Below are positions 1-12,350 of a stretch of DNA of 64,000 bases, piece after piece; the stretch's first letter is position 1; every line of letters begins with the position of its first letter. The stretch lies in contig NC_081406.1 of the NCBI RefSeq assembly GCF_030272615.1, positions 164,779,521-164,843,520 of the forward strand. The letters run 5' to 3'. The DNA comes from Cryptomeria japonica. Lineage: Eukaryota; Streptophyta; Pinopsida; Cupressales; Cupressaceae. The notes beneath the pieces were generated by a model that was not told the DNA's origin, searched no databases, and saw only the letters and a program-made list of their open reading frames with translations. Made by a program: the position numbers and the translations under genes.

Positions 1-1123
1 CATTATTTTGAAATTGAATTTAAAAATGTCACTAAATTATGGGATCGAAGTTAAACAATTTTAGTTGTGTTGGCCACTTCCTTTATAAAAAGGTAACATA
101 TCATTGTGCTTTTACCCCTCTATGAAGAAAAAGTCACCCCCGCATTCTCGTGGGGGCTAGCCTTAAGAAACTCTTACCCTTACAAGATTGTAGGTAAGAC
201 TTTGAAGTTAATTAAATATTACTGTGGGCAAGTTGCTCAAGTCCCCAAAGATCAAGTAAAATGTTTGAAGGAAGATCACAAGATGACGGAGCATCTAGAT
301 TAGAGCTTAACATTTAAGTTTCCTTCCATCCCTGAGGCTAACATCAACGGTTTGAAAATGATCCTCTAGATAGCTAGATATTATTAAGTAACTAGCTAGA
401 ATTAAGGGTAGGTCCCATGAGGGTCATGATGTTAGAAGCAAGAAGGATTTAGGGCTTAGTTTTAGTGGATGTAAGTACTACAGCTACAATAGATTGTTTT
501 GATCTTAACAAACAAGCCTATTAGCAATTGATCTAGAAAATTTTGAGGTAGAATACAAAATGCACATGAAAACCCTAAGGAGTGATGAGGTTCCTAGGTG
601 GAATAAGAAGTTATATAAAAGTATAAAGGATGGCATCTAATTTCTTGAGGAGGACCCCTTTGAGCTCGCAATATTTGAGAGTTATTTTGTTAAAACTTAC
701 TATGCCCCACGTCAAGTTTTGGAGAAGTATGTTGAGACTACAATGCCCATCAATTTCATGATTATGGCTATGAGAATTCAAAATCTAGAAGTTAATAGAG
801 AGTAGGATTTCATGTGATACATTTACGCAAAGATTTATGATGGATTACAGAGAGTAAAACATAACATTAGGGTGATCAATTTCAAATATTACTCTCTTGT
901 ACCATATTATTTTATTCTAGAATAAAGTATAATGGGATATGAAGATGAGGTTGGAAACCTTTGATAAGTTTGGTAAGCCACAACCTATGTGATTTTGTAC
1001 TTATTTGTAGGATTCAAAGTGCGACAATTCTGACTTTATTGTTTTCCATGAATGCTTTGTAATTAAGTTAATGAATTGGTGTGGATTATACTTTGACAAA
1101 TTGTCATCAAAGATCAACATTTG
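1..1123 (+). pseudogene. Upstream part of an unrecognised decayed coding region, outside the duplicated unit
   Basis: This stretch precedes the tandem duplication and has no copy in unit B. A short open frame runs from 106 to 303. From about 590 to 1123 several protein-like stretches are broken by stops, for example one containing YVETTMPINFMIMAMR and one containing LMNWCGLYFDKLSSKI. The last of these appears to run across position 1124 into unit A, so the duplication breakpoint probably fell inside this coding region. I recognise no family, motif or transmembrane segment. It could be the 5' part of the same long decayed gene that continues in unit A, or an unrelated transposon remnant. The rest of the stretch shows no clear structure. 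Confidence 0.3.
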
Positions 1124-1300
1124 TTAAGGGCATAGGATGAATGACCACAAGACAAGGGCCCTAATGAAATCCATGATCAGCACTTTGGTGTCGATTCTAT
1201 TATTCTAATTTTACAATCATTAGAGTATATCTAGGTTCCGACAAGCACCACATATTTTACCAAGAATTGTTTCCCCCATATTACCCTTTTTGGAAATTAT

Positions 1301-1552
1301 GTGGTAGCTCATTTGGATGGGAAGAGAAATTATGGTTCAAAAGAAAGAAAAGGTACCCACATGCCACAATGCACCAGATTTTATGATTTTTCTATTTGTT
1401 ATTATATACTAGAAAAGGTGCAAGATCATTTGAAGACCAAATATAATTTAACATATGGAAAATCAAGGCCATTTGACCCTAAAGAATATATTGATCGAAC
1501 GAGAGAAAAGAATTTGGAAAGAAGGCATTATTATCATGATATGTATTTATGA
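1301..1552 (+). pseudogene. Unknown coding fragment 1, unit A copy
   Basis: An open stretch of 83 codons, rich in basic and aromatic residues, contains YGSKERKGTHMPQCTRFYDF and later GKSRPFDPKEYIDRTR. The same fragment occurs in unit B at 18169-18387 with about 8 amino acid changes in 72. Both copies share the stop after HYYHDMYL, while B has one further stop. Frames upstream and downstream are also protein-like but interrupted. I recognise no family. A spacing of mixed Lys/Arg and aromatic residues is all that can be described. It is probably part of one long coding region with fragments 2 to 7. Confidence 0.35.
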
Positions 1553-1949
1553 AGAAGATGTGATTAGAAATTGCTGTATAATATTGGAAGCATTGCAAAG
1601 GAGAAAGAAGAAAGAAATATTGCTTAGATAGGAAATGGAAAAGAAAGAAAGGGAATCAAGCTTCCTTGGCATTTGTGTTGAGGAAACAAAGGAAATCAAG
1701 AAAATAAGTCTCATGATTGACCATTTTGAGAGAATCTATGGGAAGGTTCCAACAGCAGATGAAAGGTTAGAATATGTGCTCCAAGATTGGAGGAATCGCA
1801 ATTAAGATTGTTGATCCTAATGACCAAACAACACAAGTAGTGCAACCAAGTCCACCTATGGCCCACCTTAGGAGAAATATCCAAAAAGATAGAAGATTGA
1901 AGCTCAACCTCCCTTAGTACCATATCAAGAAATAGAAGAACAAATGGGC

Positions 1950-2327
1950 TATACATAAACCTACCACTATTGGATTAGTTAATGATGAAAGAATAATTGC
2001 ATCTGCACAATTCATGGCAGATGATGACTTTATAAAGAGTCTAGAGCTTAAAATTTTTTGGTTGAAAATGAATATGAAAGATTATGAAGAGAAAGTAGAT
2101 ACCAATAAATTGGTGCTTGAAAAATCTTAGCGCGTGAGGAAATGGTTGCCTCTACTTTCAATGAAATAGATTTTGAGAATATTGATGTAAGTCCAAATGA
2201 AGCCACAAAAATGGTCCAAGAAATTGGCATGCTATTTGTTCTGAATTGGGACTTGGAAGAAATATTTTTACTTAACCAAATAAGAAGTCAAGATGATTCC
2301 ACATTTTCTATAGAATTTGATAATTAA
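1950..2327 (+). pseudogene. Unknown coding fragment 2, unit A copy
   Basis: Two adjoining frames give protein-like sequence: one with IGLVNDERIIASAQFMADDD, then after a frame change one starting MVASTFNEIDFENIDVSPNE (2142-2327), acidic and likely helical. The unit B counterpart is near 18806-19172 and carries different stops. Downstream to about 2930 more broken pieces are visible, including KVLQVVQEIRGNAVLRT. No known domain was recognised. The two copies keep similar amino acid composition although neither can encode a full product. Confidence 0.3.
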
Positions 2328-3186
2328 AATGGGGTCAGAGGATCAAGGTTTCATCCAAAATAAAAATCAGTTGCTTACTAGTCAAAAGCCTCAAGAATGG
2401 ATAAACCCAAGGTGCTACAAGTTGTTCAAGAAATAAGAGGAAATGCAGTTTTGAGAACATTGAAAGATACCACGGCTTGGGAGGCAGGTGTCATGGCATT
2501 ACACTCAACAATGTTTGTGTAAGCAACAACATAGAACTAACATAAGGAGATAGAGAAAGTAAAAAAAGATCGAATAGAATTAAATGGCTCATATAACAAA
2601 TTTTATATGGATTATAAACAATTGAAAAATGACTAGGGAATCAGGGATCCAATTTAAAACAACTCGAGAATCAGGGATCCTCTCCTAGTTCCATCAAATG
2701 AAATGGTTGTTTATCAAACCCTTGTCACTCAATGTCCATCTTCAAATTTCGATAAAGAAAAGATTAAAGATTATGCTGCAAGAATAGACTCACCAGAGGA
2801 GCAATTGCTTCAGGCAAGGGAAATGGATAAATATGAGGTCTTAGAAATCATACAAAGTATACTTTGATACATCTTACAAAATATTACCAACAAATTAAAA
2901 GAGGTACATACAATTGTTACCAATCCGTTGTATAGGTTGCTCAACACTGCAAAGATGTTTTTCCCATATTGAAACATATGTACATGAAATGTGGCAGCCT
3001 ATGGTTCATATTTTTCAAACATTTGTTATTAATACATGGTACTTGTCAAATGCTTGTCCATAGATAAAACCAACACAGAAAATGATTGCAATATTGATTG
3101 AGGAATTTCAATTTGTTACAAGAAAGGAAAATATGATTAAAAGAAAAATTGATTTCTTCCACATACTACAACATTGGTCAATTCTT

Positions 3187-3552
3187 GACTTATTTGATGA
3201 CCAAAGATAAATGAAGACTCTAGAAGAATCAAATAATGAATTTGAAATGTGCATTCTTATCATTTTGTTGACAAATTGTGAAGGAGGGTTGTTACAAATG
3301 CCTATTTTTCATGTTACTCATAATAGACTCATTGTCATTGAAATAGAACATAAGAATTTTATAGAAAATACAAGTGTCATCCTAGATAGCAAGTGTACAA
3401 AGAGATCCCTACTCAAGTTCAGTAGCTATGTACAGATTATCACTAGCCATCATAGCTCTCAAACATACAATACCAACAACAATATGCTACTCTTCGGGGG
3501 TAAACAAAGTGCACTAAAGAAGAAAATACAATTTGTTTTATCACTTCTATAG
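3187..3552 (+). pseudogene. Unknown coding fragment 3, unit A copy
   Basis: An open frame of about 113 codons begins MKTLEESNNEFEMCILIILL and includes a hydrophobic stretch (LIILLTN) followed by a mixed segment. Unit B has the matching fragment at 20093-20398. The shared stop after FVLSLL in both copies could be the true end of an exon or an old inactivating change. I do not recognise it. Downstream (3553-3850) the sequence is pyrimidine-rich, and its short open frames look non-coding. Confidence 0.3.
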
Positions 3553-3850
3553 CATGTAGAACCTTTCCAAACTGAGGAGATCACGAGTATTTATTGGAGT
3601 ACAAAGAAAATAAGGCATGATCAATTTTCATTTCAATTTGTCATCAGATGTTAGTGTCTTGTTCCTTTTTCTCTCTTATTACAACTTGTCAACATTCTAT
3701 TCATTTATTGTTCAACCAATCCAGTTAAGCTTTTTCACCTTAGCATTACACCAAAAGGGAACCAACTCAAAATCAAAATCCCCTTGTTACCTCAGCCAAC
3801 ACATCTCACTCAATTTTAAAGAAAATATTTTTGTCTCGCATGCAATGTAA

Positions 3851-6308
3851 ATATGTTTGTATGGCATATTATTTAGTTATAAACTTTATCAAGTAACGTT
3901 TGGAAAAGTGTACAAATAGTCTTAAGCTTGTTTTGTTCCATTGTTCTTATAAAATGGAATTCAAGTCCATTTTGTATGGGTTCTAAAATATTGTATTGGG
4001 TGGGTAAATAAGTAACTGTCTTAGCTTAGAGTCATAGTACATAGTTGTAGAGAATTTATACTTTCATGAAACAACTTCACTAATCTTTGGATATAATGAA
4101 TATATTGCATAATTGTCTCTACTTTGTGCTCTCTATTTCATATTTAATAAATGATGTTAAGAATATTTTGATTTTCCTTACAAATTTCTTGTAATTTTGT
4201 TATGTGTGTGGGTCTCTTTTAATGGGAGAATTAAATGTTGTATGTATTTAGCTATAAAATTGAGAGTTGCAATTTAGATCTATAAATAAGATTTTGTAAT
4301 CACATGAGTGGATTCATTTTATGTAAAGCATAAATGATCAATTCTAGTGACTTGAATTAATTTTTATTAAGTGAATGTATGGAAAATTGAATGCAGACTC
4401 TGTACCCTAGGATTTAGGCATCAATTTGTTTGGTGGTCAGTATTTTTTTCAGAAACGTCTTAACAATAAATTTATTTTACATTTTACTGTAGGAGTAGGT
4501 TTAGTTTAGAATTCTTTCGTAATTATTGACTGATCATGATAAACCAAGAATGCAACAACATTCTAAAGCAATTTATTGTTTATTTGGTATATTTTCATTG
4601 GTATTCATCTAATATAAATGTAATATTTGTGAATCTATGTTCACTCGTGTAGGTCTAGCATAGCCTAAAGAGTAGGAGATTATTCAATCTTTTGATTGAA
4701 ATCCACTCATTTCTCCATTGACCCTGAGATTTGTTGATATAACATTCCTAATTCTTATGAATTTCTATACACTTAGTTTGAAACACCAACAAATTGATGA
4801 CTCTATTAGGGAACTATCATAGTATTTATCAATTTTTAGTCAAATAGTCTTTCATGGGTAGTTAGAGTTTCACTTAAGCCATTTGTTCTTATTACCCATG
4901 TTTCAGTCATAATTTTAGTCCTTATTTTATCCCCCTCATTTGTTAACCCACAAGATTTCCTTTTGCACGATTGGCCTTTTATGGCTTCCCAGAACCAAAA
5001 CTTTCCTCGCCTTAGTTGTTATATTCCCCGATCAACCAATCAACTATGTAATGTTTAATTCATTATCGCATCAAACTTATATCTAAGAGGCCCCACCCCC
5101 TTGTAACATCAACATATTGCTTGTTTTCTAAACTCAATACCTCACTTTTTATAGTCCTAAATGCTCTTTGTCTGTTGATTGTCCAATATGTTGATATGGT
5201 TAAGTCTAATTTGTTCATACATGGTGTCTCCACTCGTCTTAAGTATTGATCATTCACACTTTTTAGGAACTTTTCACAAACTTGAAGTCTTCTACACTTC
5301 CTACTTAGGTTGATAACCCAATGATGAGCAATTTAGTTTTCAAAACACTCTTTGGGTGGTAACATCAGCAAATCCCATGTACTAAAACACATTTATTGCA
5401 AATCAAACCATAGAAATGAAAAAATGCAAATGCCTTTTCCTAGAAGGGATGTCAATTTTAATGGCAAGTAGAGTGGTATGAAAAGCCACCAAAATTAATT
5501 GAGTTAATTTCTCAAGGCACTTATAGAGCTACCACCTTTTTTTGTGAGCTCCATTTTCTATTTTTGGGTGGCGAAGAAAGAAGGATCCAAAGACAAGAAT
5601 GGATTTTGAGTGCGCTTTTACCAGACAATTAAGCTCTAGTAAGAGTTCTTCTCCTCTCATTCCCTATTTTTCAGGATAAAGAATTAGGTTTTACAAAAGG
5701 GTTTTAAGGAAAAAGCCCGTCAATAATGTATATGAATAATTTTGCTTCTTGCACCCTACTTTTCTTCTCATTTGCTCTGTCCTTGTAATATTTACAAAAA
5801 CCCTATCTCTCCTTCTGATACATGCAATAAAGAACAAAGCATCCCCTAGTATAAAAAGTGAATTCAAGAATGTGAGGGATGTCAAAATTTGAAACTCTAT
5901 CCTAAGGGAATTGTTGAAAAGGTTGCAAAGATGAGAACCTTCCCCTATTGCACAAAAGGTGATTGATAGTAGATTATTAAGAGCATGAGGTTATCCACTT
6001 GCCATTGCATGTCCAAAATTGGTCATGACATGCATTTGAAATTATCATTTTGACTCCCCTAAGGTTAGAGGCCCAAATGTTATGTTAATAGAAAAGATTG
6101 GTCTTGAGATGGTCGCTAATGTGTTATAGATCTCAAACTAATAATGGTATGTAGACCTGTCAATATAATATGGATGGGAATATTTTATAATCAAGCAAAT
6201 TAGTGCCTCACCCAACTAGCCCAAATGTGGTTGGAAGTAGAACGAAAAGGCAAGTCAAAGCTTCCCTCATGAATTAAAATAGGGCTTTCCAAAAGCAATG
6301 TTGCCGAT
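3851..6308. other. AT-rich spacer of unit A with no recognisable gene
   Basis: About 2.4 kb of AT-rich DNA with many stops in all frames, matched in unit B at about 20698-23186. I see no LTR ends, inverted repeats or RNA gene. From about 5830 onward weak protein-like pieces appear again (in unit B a run resembling LREVLKRFQRRDPSPIAQR near 22770-22850), which suggests a coding remnant leading into fragment 4. Confidence 0.5.
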
Positions 6309-6665
6309 GTGATTTTGTTATTACATAGGGCAACTAAGAGGCCTAGCACAAAATACTTTGAAGAAATGATGTGCAGGTTGTTATTGGCAAATTATTCTGA
6401 GGATGAATTTGTAGATTGGGCAACACTAATGAGTAATCTCCTACATGAGAAATTGGTTAAATACCCAAAAAGGTGTGAATTCCATTTCTATTTCATGTTA
6501 TTTTATATACTTGTTGGTAGCGATGTGACTTGGCCAGGCCTGGTTGTGAACAATTCACTAGCGAAAGGAAGACCTATTTATGACTACTTTCACCAGTTAC
6601 AGGAGGATATGGGCATGAAGGGTTTATCCCATGTTTATGATGCATTTTTCATGACCCTAATGTAA
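6309..6665 (+). pseudogene. Unknown coding fragment 4, unit A copy
   Basis: An open frame of 118 codons contains LMSNLLHEKLVKYPKRCEFH, then a hydrophobic run around FYFMLFYILVGSDVTWPGL, and ends VYDAFFMTLM. Unit B carries the same fragment at 23187-23480 and beyond, with one internal stop. The hydrophobic run might be a buried helix or a single membrane segment. No family was recognised. It is followed after about 180 bases of broken sequence by fragment 5. Confidence 0.35.
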
Positions 6666-6841
6666 AGAATTGAAGGGTCTCCTGAGAAAAGAATCCCACA
6701 AAAGTTGCTACCTTGGTAACGCAATTGGTAGTTTTTACATTTAATTCCACACCTTCACCTATCTAAGGATACAAAAATATGAAAAAGCTCCTTTGAAACT
6801 ACCCAGGTATGTTTCAAATTAATCTGATATTTTTGGAATTA

Positions 6842-7609
6842 TGTCACCAGATGGTGTTTATGAATATCAAGTATTCAACATTGAAGAATAAAGGGTACCC
6901 TTTCCCTTTGTCTTTGTCATATTTTTCTTGAAAAAATAATGAAGCTACGAAGAGCACAAATAAATTGTTAGCTGAGTTTGGTTTCCAATATCAACCTTTG
7001 AGAAGTAATTTTGACAACAAGGGTTATTCCCAAACAAATCTCTATCGCTCAACTTTGCACCTCCATGTACCTTAATTGGAAGATTTATGGGAAGACTATC
7101 GGGATGATAGAGAAATCCAAAGGAGGGATTTCATGCGATTGACAATGGAGCAGGTTATTTCTTTTCATATCCCTCTCCAACTTTTGGAGGATGAAAAAGA
7201 TAATGGCTCGGATCTAATTAACGAGTCCTACCATGATGTAGTTGTGATAACTCTTCCTCTGATTCAATTGTCCCAAGAGGAAGTGACGTATATCAAAATC
7301 TGCATATTTAATGTTTTGAAGAGAATCCAAAAATGGTTAAAAAATAAAATTATCTCTCATGTCCGCTCTCCTTCAAAAAAGGGAACTCCATCAATAGAAA
7401 ATAGCTTGTCTCAAAGCTCTCAGGATACTAAGACTACAACTAAGGCTAGAGCCATTTCACACAAGTCCAACTCCCAATTTGGAGGAGATGAGGAACCCCT
7501 GAAGGATCAACCAAATTTGAAATCAATTTGTGAAGCAAGCATCTCTAGCCTACCCAAAAGGAAGAGAGATAGGAGGTCGGCCACACCACTACCAATGTCG
7601 GCACAATAG
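6842..7609 (+). pseudogene. Unknown coding fragment 5 with charged C-terminal part, unit A copy
   Basis: The frame begins near DGVYEYQVFNIEE, has a stop, then continues from 7076 as a 177-codon frame. That frame holds EDLWEDYRDDREIQRRDFMR, a hydrophobic/acidic middle, and a Ser/Lys-rich tail ending in KRKRDRRSATPLPMSAQ, which looks like a nuclear localisation type basic cluster. In unit B (23718-24450) the N-terminal part is better preserved (98 codons open), including NNEAVKSTNKLLVEFGFHYQ. The two copies together outline a soluble, charged protein. The family is not recognised. Confidence 0.4.
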
Positions 7610-7786
7610 GTAACTCCTCCCTCTGTCACCATTGTTGATGATGATGCACATATTATTTTATCATATAGATGGAAACTCTACTTGAGGTCTACCTTTGGGT
7701 GAACTTGATCCTTTTAGTACAACACATCCCATATAGTTTTCTCCCCCTACTATTTTTGATCAAGTCTCTCTTGCTATAGTTAGTAC

Positions 7787-7791
7787 CTCTT
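7787..7791 (+). repeat. Target-site duplication CTCTT, left copy
   Basis: CTCTT lies directly before the first base of the chromovirus and is repeated at 15884-15888 directly after its last base. The undisturbed single copy is in unit B at 24633-24637, in the same surrounding sequence (TTAGTACCTCTTCCATTGTT). Confidence 0.93.
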
Positions 7792-9459
7792 TGGTGCAGG
7801 AGCACCTAGTTGAGTAAAACTCTCCTTTTTGAGTATTTCATGCTTTCGTGTTTGTAATGTCTTGTGTTAGGTTTATAATGTTGTTTTAGGCTATTATGTG
7901 TCTTTTCTAGTGGTTTTGATCTCATTTTGTGCTCAAGAGATCAAGTTTTGCCTTTCAGGCTTTGAGTTGACAATTTTGGCAAAAATGTGAAAAAGTGCCT
8001 AAAAGGTCTCCAAATGCTTCCAACGCATTGAAACATGTTTACTAAGTGGTTTTAAGAATTTCTTAGGTATTTAGATAAGTTTATGAGGTTAGGTTGTCAA
8101 AAATGTCTTTTGGAGCAAGAAATGTTGTCATTTGGGCTTGAAAAAGTTGTCAAAGTTGTCATTTCTGGATTTTTCTAAGATAATGCAGTTGTGGAAGCCT
8201 CATGTCCATACAGGGATTGATAACTAATTATAAATACTATAAAAATGCCTCCCTTTTCCTTGAGAAAGTTTGGTGATTGTATTTATAAGAGAATCCTAAT
8301 AAAAATCATGAAATTTTGGTTTTTCTCACTATTTTTTTCTTCCTTGGAGTAACAGTCCATACTGTAGCACTTGTGTCTATATTGTACCTTCTAGGAAGTG
8401 TTCCTATTGATTTTTAAATTCTCCCCAAGTGATCATTGTATTGGTTTTTCTTTTGCAAGTTGGTGAAATAAAAATTCTCTCATTCTGTGTGCTCATTGCA
8501 CTGTCAAGGGTTTGGGGTTGGAAAATCCCACAACTTGACTAATCCAGGCCTGGGCTCCCACCAAAATGGATTGGGTCAAGTTGATTTATGCATGTACATT
8601 GTGTATATATATCTCTTTTTGAGTCATAATTATGCTTGGAGGACAAATTTGAGTGAAGATTAGACAAGCTTTGGAACTTGACTAATATCCTTCTTGAAAA
8701 CTTAAATTCTTGTAATCTAGATGCATTGAAGTATTAATGTTGCCAGGAAAGGGGTATGAGAAGTGTCAACGTTAGCTTTATTCAACTTTAGTAGTTGAAA
8801 AGTTTGTAATTTGCAAAGTTTTATCAGTTTTTGTAATTGGCAGCAAGTTCACTATTTTTGTGATTTGTATTGTCAAATAGCTCAAGGAATGCTTCAAGAG
8901 CATTATCCAAGCCTTGTAACTGTGAAGGAAATGTAATAGGAAATTTCATTAATGTTTTTTAGACCTCATTGAGGTAGATTTCCAGTTATAACTCCCTATT
9001 AAGCAGGCCAAAAGTTGTAGCAGCAGTTGACTGGTAAAAGATAGTGTTCTTGACTGTGACAGTGGCATTTTCACTCCTTTCTCTGTTTGTTACCAAGTGT
9101 TTGGCATAATTTTTGTGTGACAGAGGTAGGGGACACATGTTGTAGTAATAATAGAGGTTCTATGAATATCTAGGCACTTGTATTAGCAAAAAAGGATGCA
9201 AACATAGTGGTTATACTCTAGAACTCTCCAAAACCCTACATTCATGCCTAAAAATGAGGTTAGACAGTAAAACCACTTCTCTGAGCCTAAAACCACAAAA
9301 ATATCTTTGCTATGACTTATTCCTCACTGTCTAAATCATCTCCCATGTTCAAGAAGCCCATCGTTGGGTAGGCTGAGCAAAGCTAGGCCAATTAGGCCTC
9401 CACAGATTAGTAGCCCTTGTTGACTGTTTTAACCAAAAGCATGAACCCAATTACAAAGA
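7792..9459 (+). repeat. 5' LTR of the chromovirus, missing its 3' end
   Basis: Starts TGGTGCAGGAGCACC and aligns with the 3' LTR from 13729 up to TTACAAAGA (9451-9459, matching 15385-15393). The last ~490 bases of the 3' LTR have no match here, and no tRNA primer site follows. The sequence changes at once into a copia-like gag scrap. Confidence 0.85.
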
Positions 9460-9720
9460 CATTGAAGACAAGAAGAAGAATGAAGAAGACTTGAATAGGA
9501 GACTCAATGATGCTAGAAATGAAAATGTAAGACTTAGTCATGAAAATGATATTCTAATGACAGATCTGATTCACATGCAACATGATAAAACTGAGCTTAT
9601 GAGACAAAAGGGAATTCTGGAAAATGAGTTGGCTACTGCAAATCAACACAAAGAGAAATTCAATAAAAGTTCAGAAGAACTTGATGATATACTGAAAAGT
9701 CAAAAACCTAATGGAGATAC
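9460..9720 (+). pseudogene. Copia-like gag fragment (coiled coil) fused inside the chromovirus
   Basis: The frame from 9491 gives a heptad-like, charged helix (SHENDILMTDL, MRQKGILENELATANQ) ending in KSSEELDDILKSQKPNGDT. This pattern is what I know from the region after the zinc knuckle of plant Ty1/copia gag proteins, not from Ty3/gypsy gag. It sits exactly between the broken end of the 5' LTR and the broken start of the gypsy gag, so it replaces the LTR end, leader and gag N-terminus. It could be a template-switch product formed during reverse transcription, or a later insertion with deletion. Confidence 0.55.
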
Positions 9721-10150
9721 TAATGGATGAGAGCATAAAAGTGGCAAGATATTTGAATGGATTAAGATGGAACATCTATGAAGAGATGAGTTTGTTATGC
9801 CCACAAAAAGTACACAAGTGTTATCAACTAGCACTTAAAGTGGAAGAGAAAAGTAGGAGAAACCAAGAACAAAACAATAGAGGAAGAGGTAGGGGAAGAG
9901 ATGGTAGGGGCCATAGAGGCCATAGAGGTAGTTTTGGGGGAAGGAGAATAGATCAATGATCCTAGAAAGAGTCTAAACTTATAGAGCAAAGTGGGGATTT
10001 TTAGAGAAAACCCAAGTATAGGGGTAGGGGATCAAGCAACCCGAGTAGGAGTAGATCTAATGGACCAGGGAGAGGGTCCTACTTCTCAACCATGAAGTGC
10101 TATAACTGTCAAAAGTTGGTCCACCCTGCCTATAGATGCCCAGAGAAGCC
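9721..10150 (+). pseudogene. gag: Ty3/gypsy gag C-terminal part with zinc knuckle
   Basis: The sequence reads IKVARYLNGLRWNIYEEMSL followed by QLALKVEEK, the usual end of a plant gypsy capsid domain. A Gly/Arg-rich RNA-binding stretch (RGRGRGRDGRGHRGHRG) follows, and then a CX2CX4HX4C zinc knuckle (CYNCQKLVHPAYRC, 10098-10139). In the knuckle the Gly normally before His is Val. Stops follow the RGG stretch near 9957. The N-terminal half of the capsid is absent. The frame is shared with the protease part downstream. Confidence 0.85.
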
Positions 10151-10769
10151 TAGTTCATCCTATGGTGGTGAGAAGAGGGTAAATTATGTTCAGGAAGATG
10201 GAGGAAATATCAAAACTTTAGCATTGAACCTAGCTTTAGAAGATGGTGAGAGTTTAATGTTCAAGAGAGTGTTAATGAAGAAGCCACATAGTAAAGAGGT
10301 CTCACAGAGAAGAGCATTGTTTAGGATTAAGTGTAAAATCATGGGAAAGGTGTGTAAGGTGATTATAGATTCAAGATCCATAGATAACATCATATCACAG
10401 GAAGTAGTAAGTAAATTGAAACTACCTAGGATACAACACAAGGAGACATACAAGGTCACATGGTTAAATAAGGGACAACATGTGTTAGTAAATGAGCAAG
10501 CTTGGGTGGATTTCCACATAGGTGGATATACGAATAGGATCCTATGTGACATCCTTCCTATGGATTCTTGCCACCTACTGTTGGGTAGACTGTGGCAATT
10601 TGACAGGAAAGCACAACATGATGGGGAAAGAAGCTTGTACTCATTTCAGAAAGATGAAGTAACCTATGAGATTCAATCCCTCAATGAAGAAGGAGAGAGT
10701 AGAAACAAAGTGCCTAACATCTTGTTAGTGAATGAGAAAGAATTCATAAAAAACACTAGAAGAAGGTGA
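10151..10769 (+). pseudogene. Retropepsin-like protease region of the chromovirus
   Basis: This is the same frame as the zinc knuckle. The active-site triad normally D-S/T-G appears as DSR within VIIDSRSIDNIIS (Asp codon at about 10368), so a catalytic-loop Gly is replaced by Arg. The hydrophobic flap-side pattern CDILPMDSCHLLLGRLWQFD is typical of the end of gypsy proteases. The enzyme would process the gag-pol polyprotein; this copy should be inactive. The frame closes at 10769 and the next part begins one frame away. Confidence 0.85.
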
Positions 10770-10773
10770 AGGA

Positions 10774-12350
10774 GTGGGATTTGCACTCATAGTGAAACCC
10801 AAGGAAGGAAAGGTAGAGAAGAAAGTTGAGATACCATATGAGGTGCAGAAAATCCTTGATAACTTCAAAGCAATAATCAGTGATGGTACACCTATAGCAT
10901 TACCACCTCCTAGAGCCATTAGCCATCAGATTGATTTCATACCAGGAGCCTTCTTACACAATAAGGCAGCCTATAAGATGACCCCTGAACAAAATGAAGA
11001 AGTAGCAAGACAAATACAAGAACTCTTAGACCAAGGGCTAATTAGGAAAAGAATTAGTCCTTATGCAGTACCTACAGTGTTGGCACCTAAGAAGGGTGGA
11101 ACATGGCGACTTTGCACAGATTCTAGAGCCATAAATAAGATCACCATCATATATAGATTTCCCATACCCAAGATAGAGGATTTGATTAATTGTTTGGGGG
11201 GTGCACAGTATTTTAGTAGATTGACTTCAAGAGTGGTTACCATCAGATAAGAATCAAAGAGGGTGATGAGTGGAAGACAACTTTCAAAATGAATGAGGGT
11301 CTCTATGAGTGGCTTGTCATGCCATTTGGACTCTCTAATGCTCCCAGCACATTCATGAGACTCATGAATGGAGTTTTAAATGATTTCATTGGAAAGTTTG
11401 TTGTTGTGTATTTAGATGATATTCTTATCTTCAATAAAACTAAGGAAGAGCATCTGAATCATTTAGCTATTGTTATGAGCACATTATCTGATGAATAGCT
11501 AACCATTAATCTAGAAAAATGTGATTTTATGAAGCAAGAATTGGTCTATCTTGGTTTTGTTGTATCAGGCAGCAATTTGAAAATGGATCAATCTAAAGTT
11601 GCAGCAATAACCAGTTGGCCAACTCCTAAGACAGCCACTGATGTCAGAAGTTTCCATGGTTTAGCACAATTTTACAAGAAATTCATCAGGGGATTCATTG
11701 AGATTTGTGCCCCTATGTTAGACACCATCAAAGGGGGTGTAAAGGTAAAGTTTCAATGGACAGATGCAGCCAATAAAGGGCTTGAATTATTGAAAATTAA
11801 AGTAGCTTCTCAACCAGTGCTCATTTTACCTAGTTTTGATAAACTTTTTACTATTGAATGTGATGCTAGCAATATTGCTGTAGGAGTTGTTTTAAGTCAG
11901 GACAATAGACCAGTTGCATTATTTAGTGAGAAGTTGAATGATGCCAAGAAAAAGTACTCTTCCTATGATTTAGAACTCTATGCATTAATACAGGCACTTA
12001 GGAAATGGAGACGTTATCTTCTTCCTAAAGAATTTGTTGTATACATAGATAATCAGGCATTAAGTTTCTTGAACTCATAGGATAAACTGAATCATAGGCA
12101 TGTTAAATGGGTAGAGTACTTGCAAGATTACACTTTTACTCTTAAGCATAAGAAGGGTCAGTTGAATAAAGTAGCAGATGCTTTGAGTAGGAGGTTGTTA
12201 ACTGTTCATGAGATTCAAGTACAGAGCATTGGTATTGATATTTTTAAAGATATGTATCCTACTGATGATGATTTTGCTGAAGCTTATAAAGTTTGTCAAG
12301 ATTTTGAGAATAATTTCCATGGTGCATATGCTGATTTCACTTTGTAGGAT
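10774..12350 (+). pseudogene. pol: Reverse transcriptase and RNase H of the chromovirus
   Basis: RT motifs are in order: KKGGTWRLCTDSRAINKIT, YRFPIPKIEDL, the [14 protein letters not shown] block, [20 protein letters not shown], and the catalytic YLDD (about 11409-11420). The RNase H segment follows with FTIECDASNIAVGVVLSQ, YDLELYALIQALRKWR and VYIDNQALSFL. There is a one-base frameshift just before the YHQ block (about 11215-11250). From 11289 onward everything is in one frame, interrupted by TAG at about 11496, 12078 and 12345. Each of these could arise from CAG by C-to-T. This is the DNA synthesis and RNA removal part of the polyprotein. Confidence 0.92.

Noticed and set aside
10190-10552. 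120-codon minus-strand frame
   Set aside because: It is the antisense of the chromovirus zinc knuckle and protease region.
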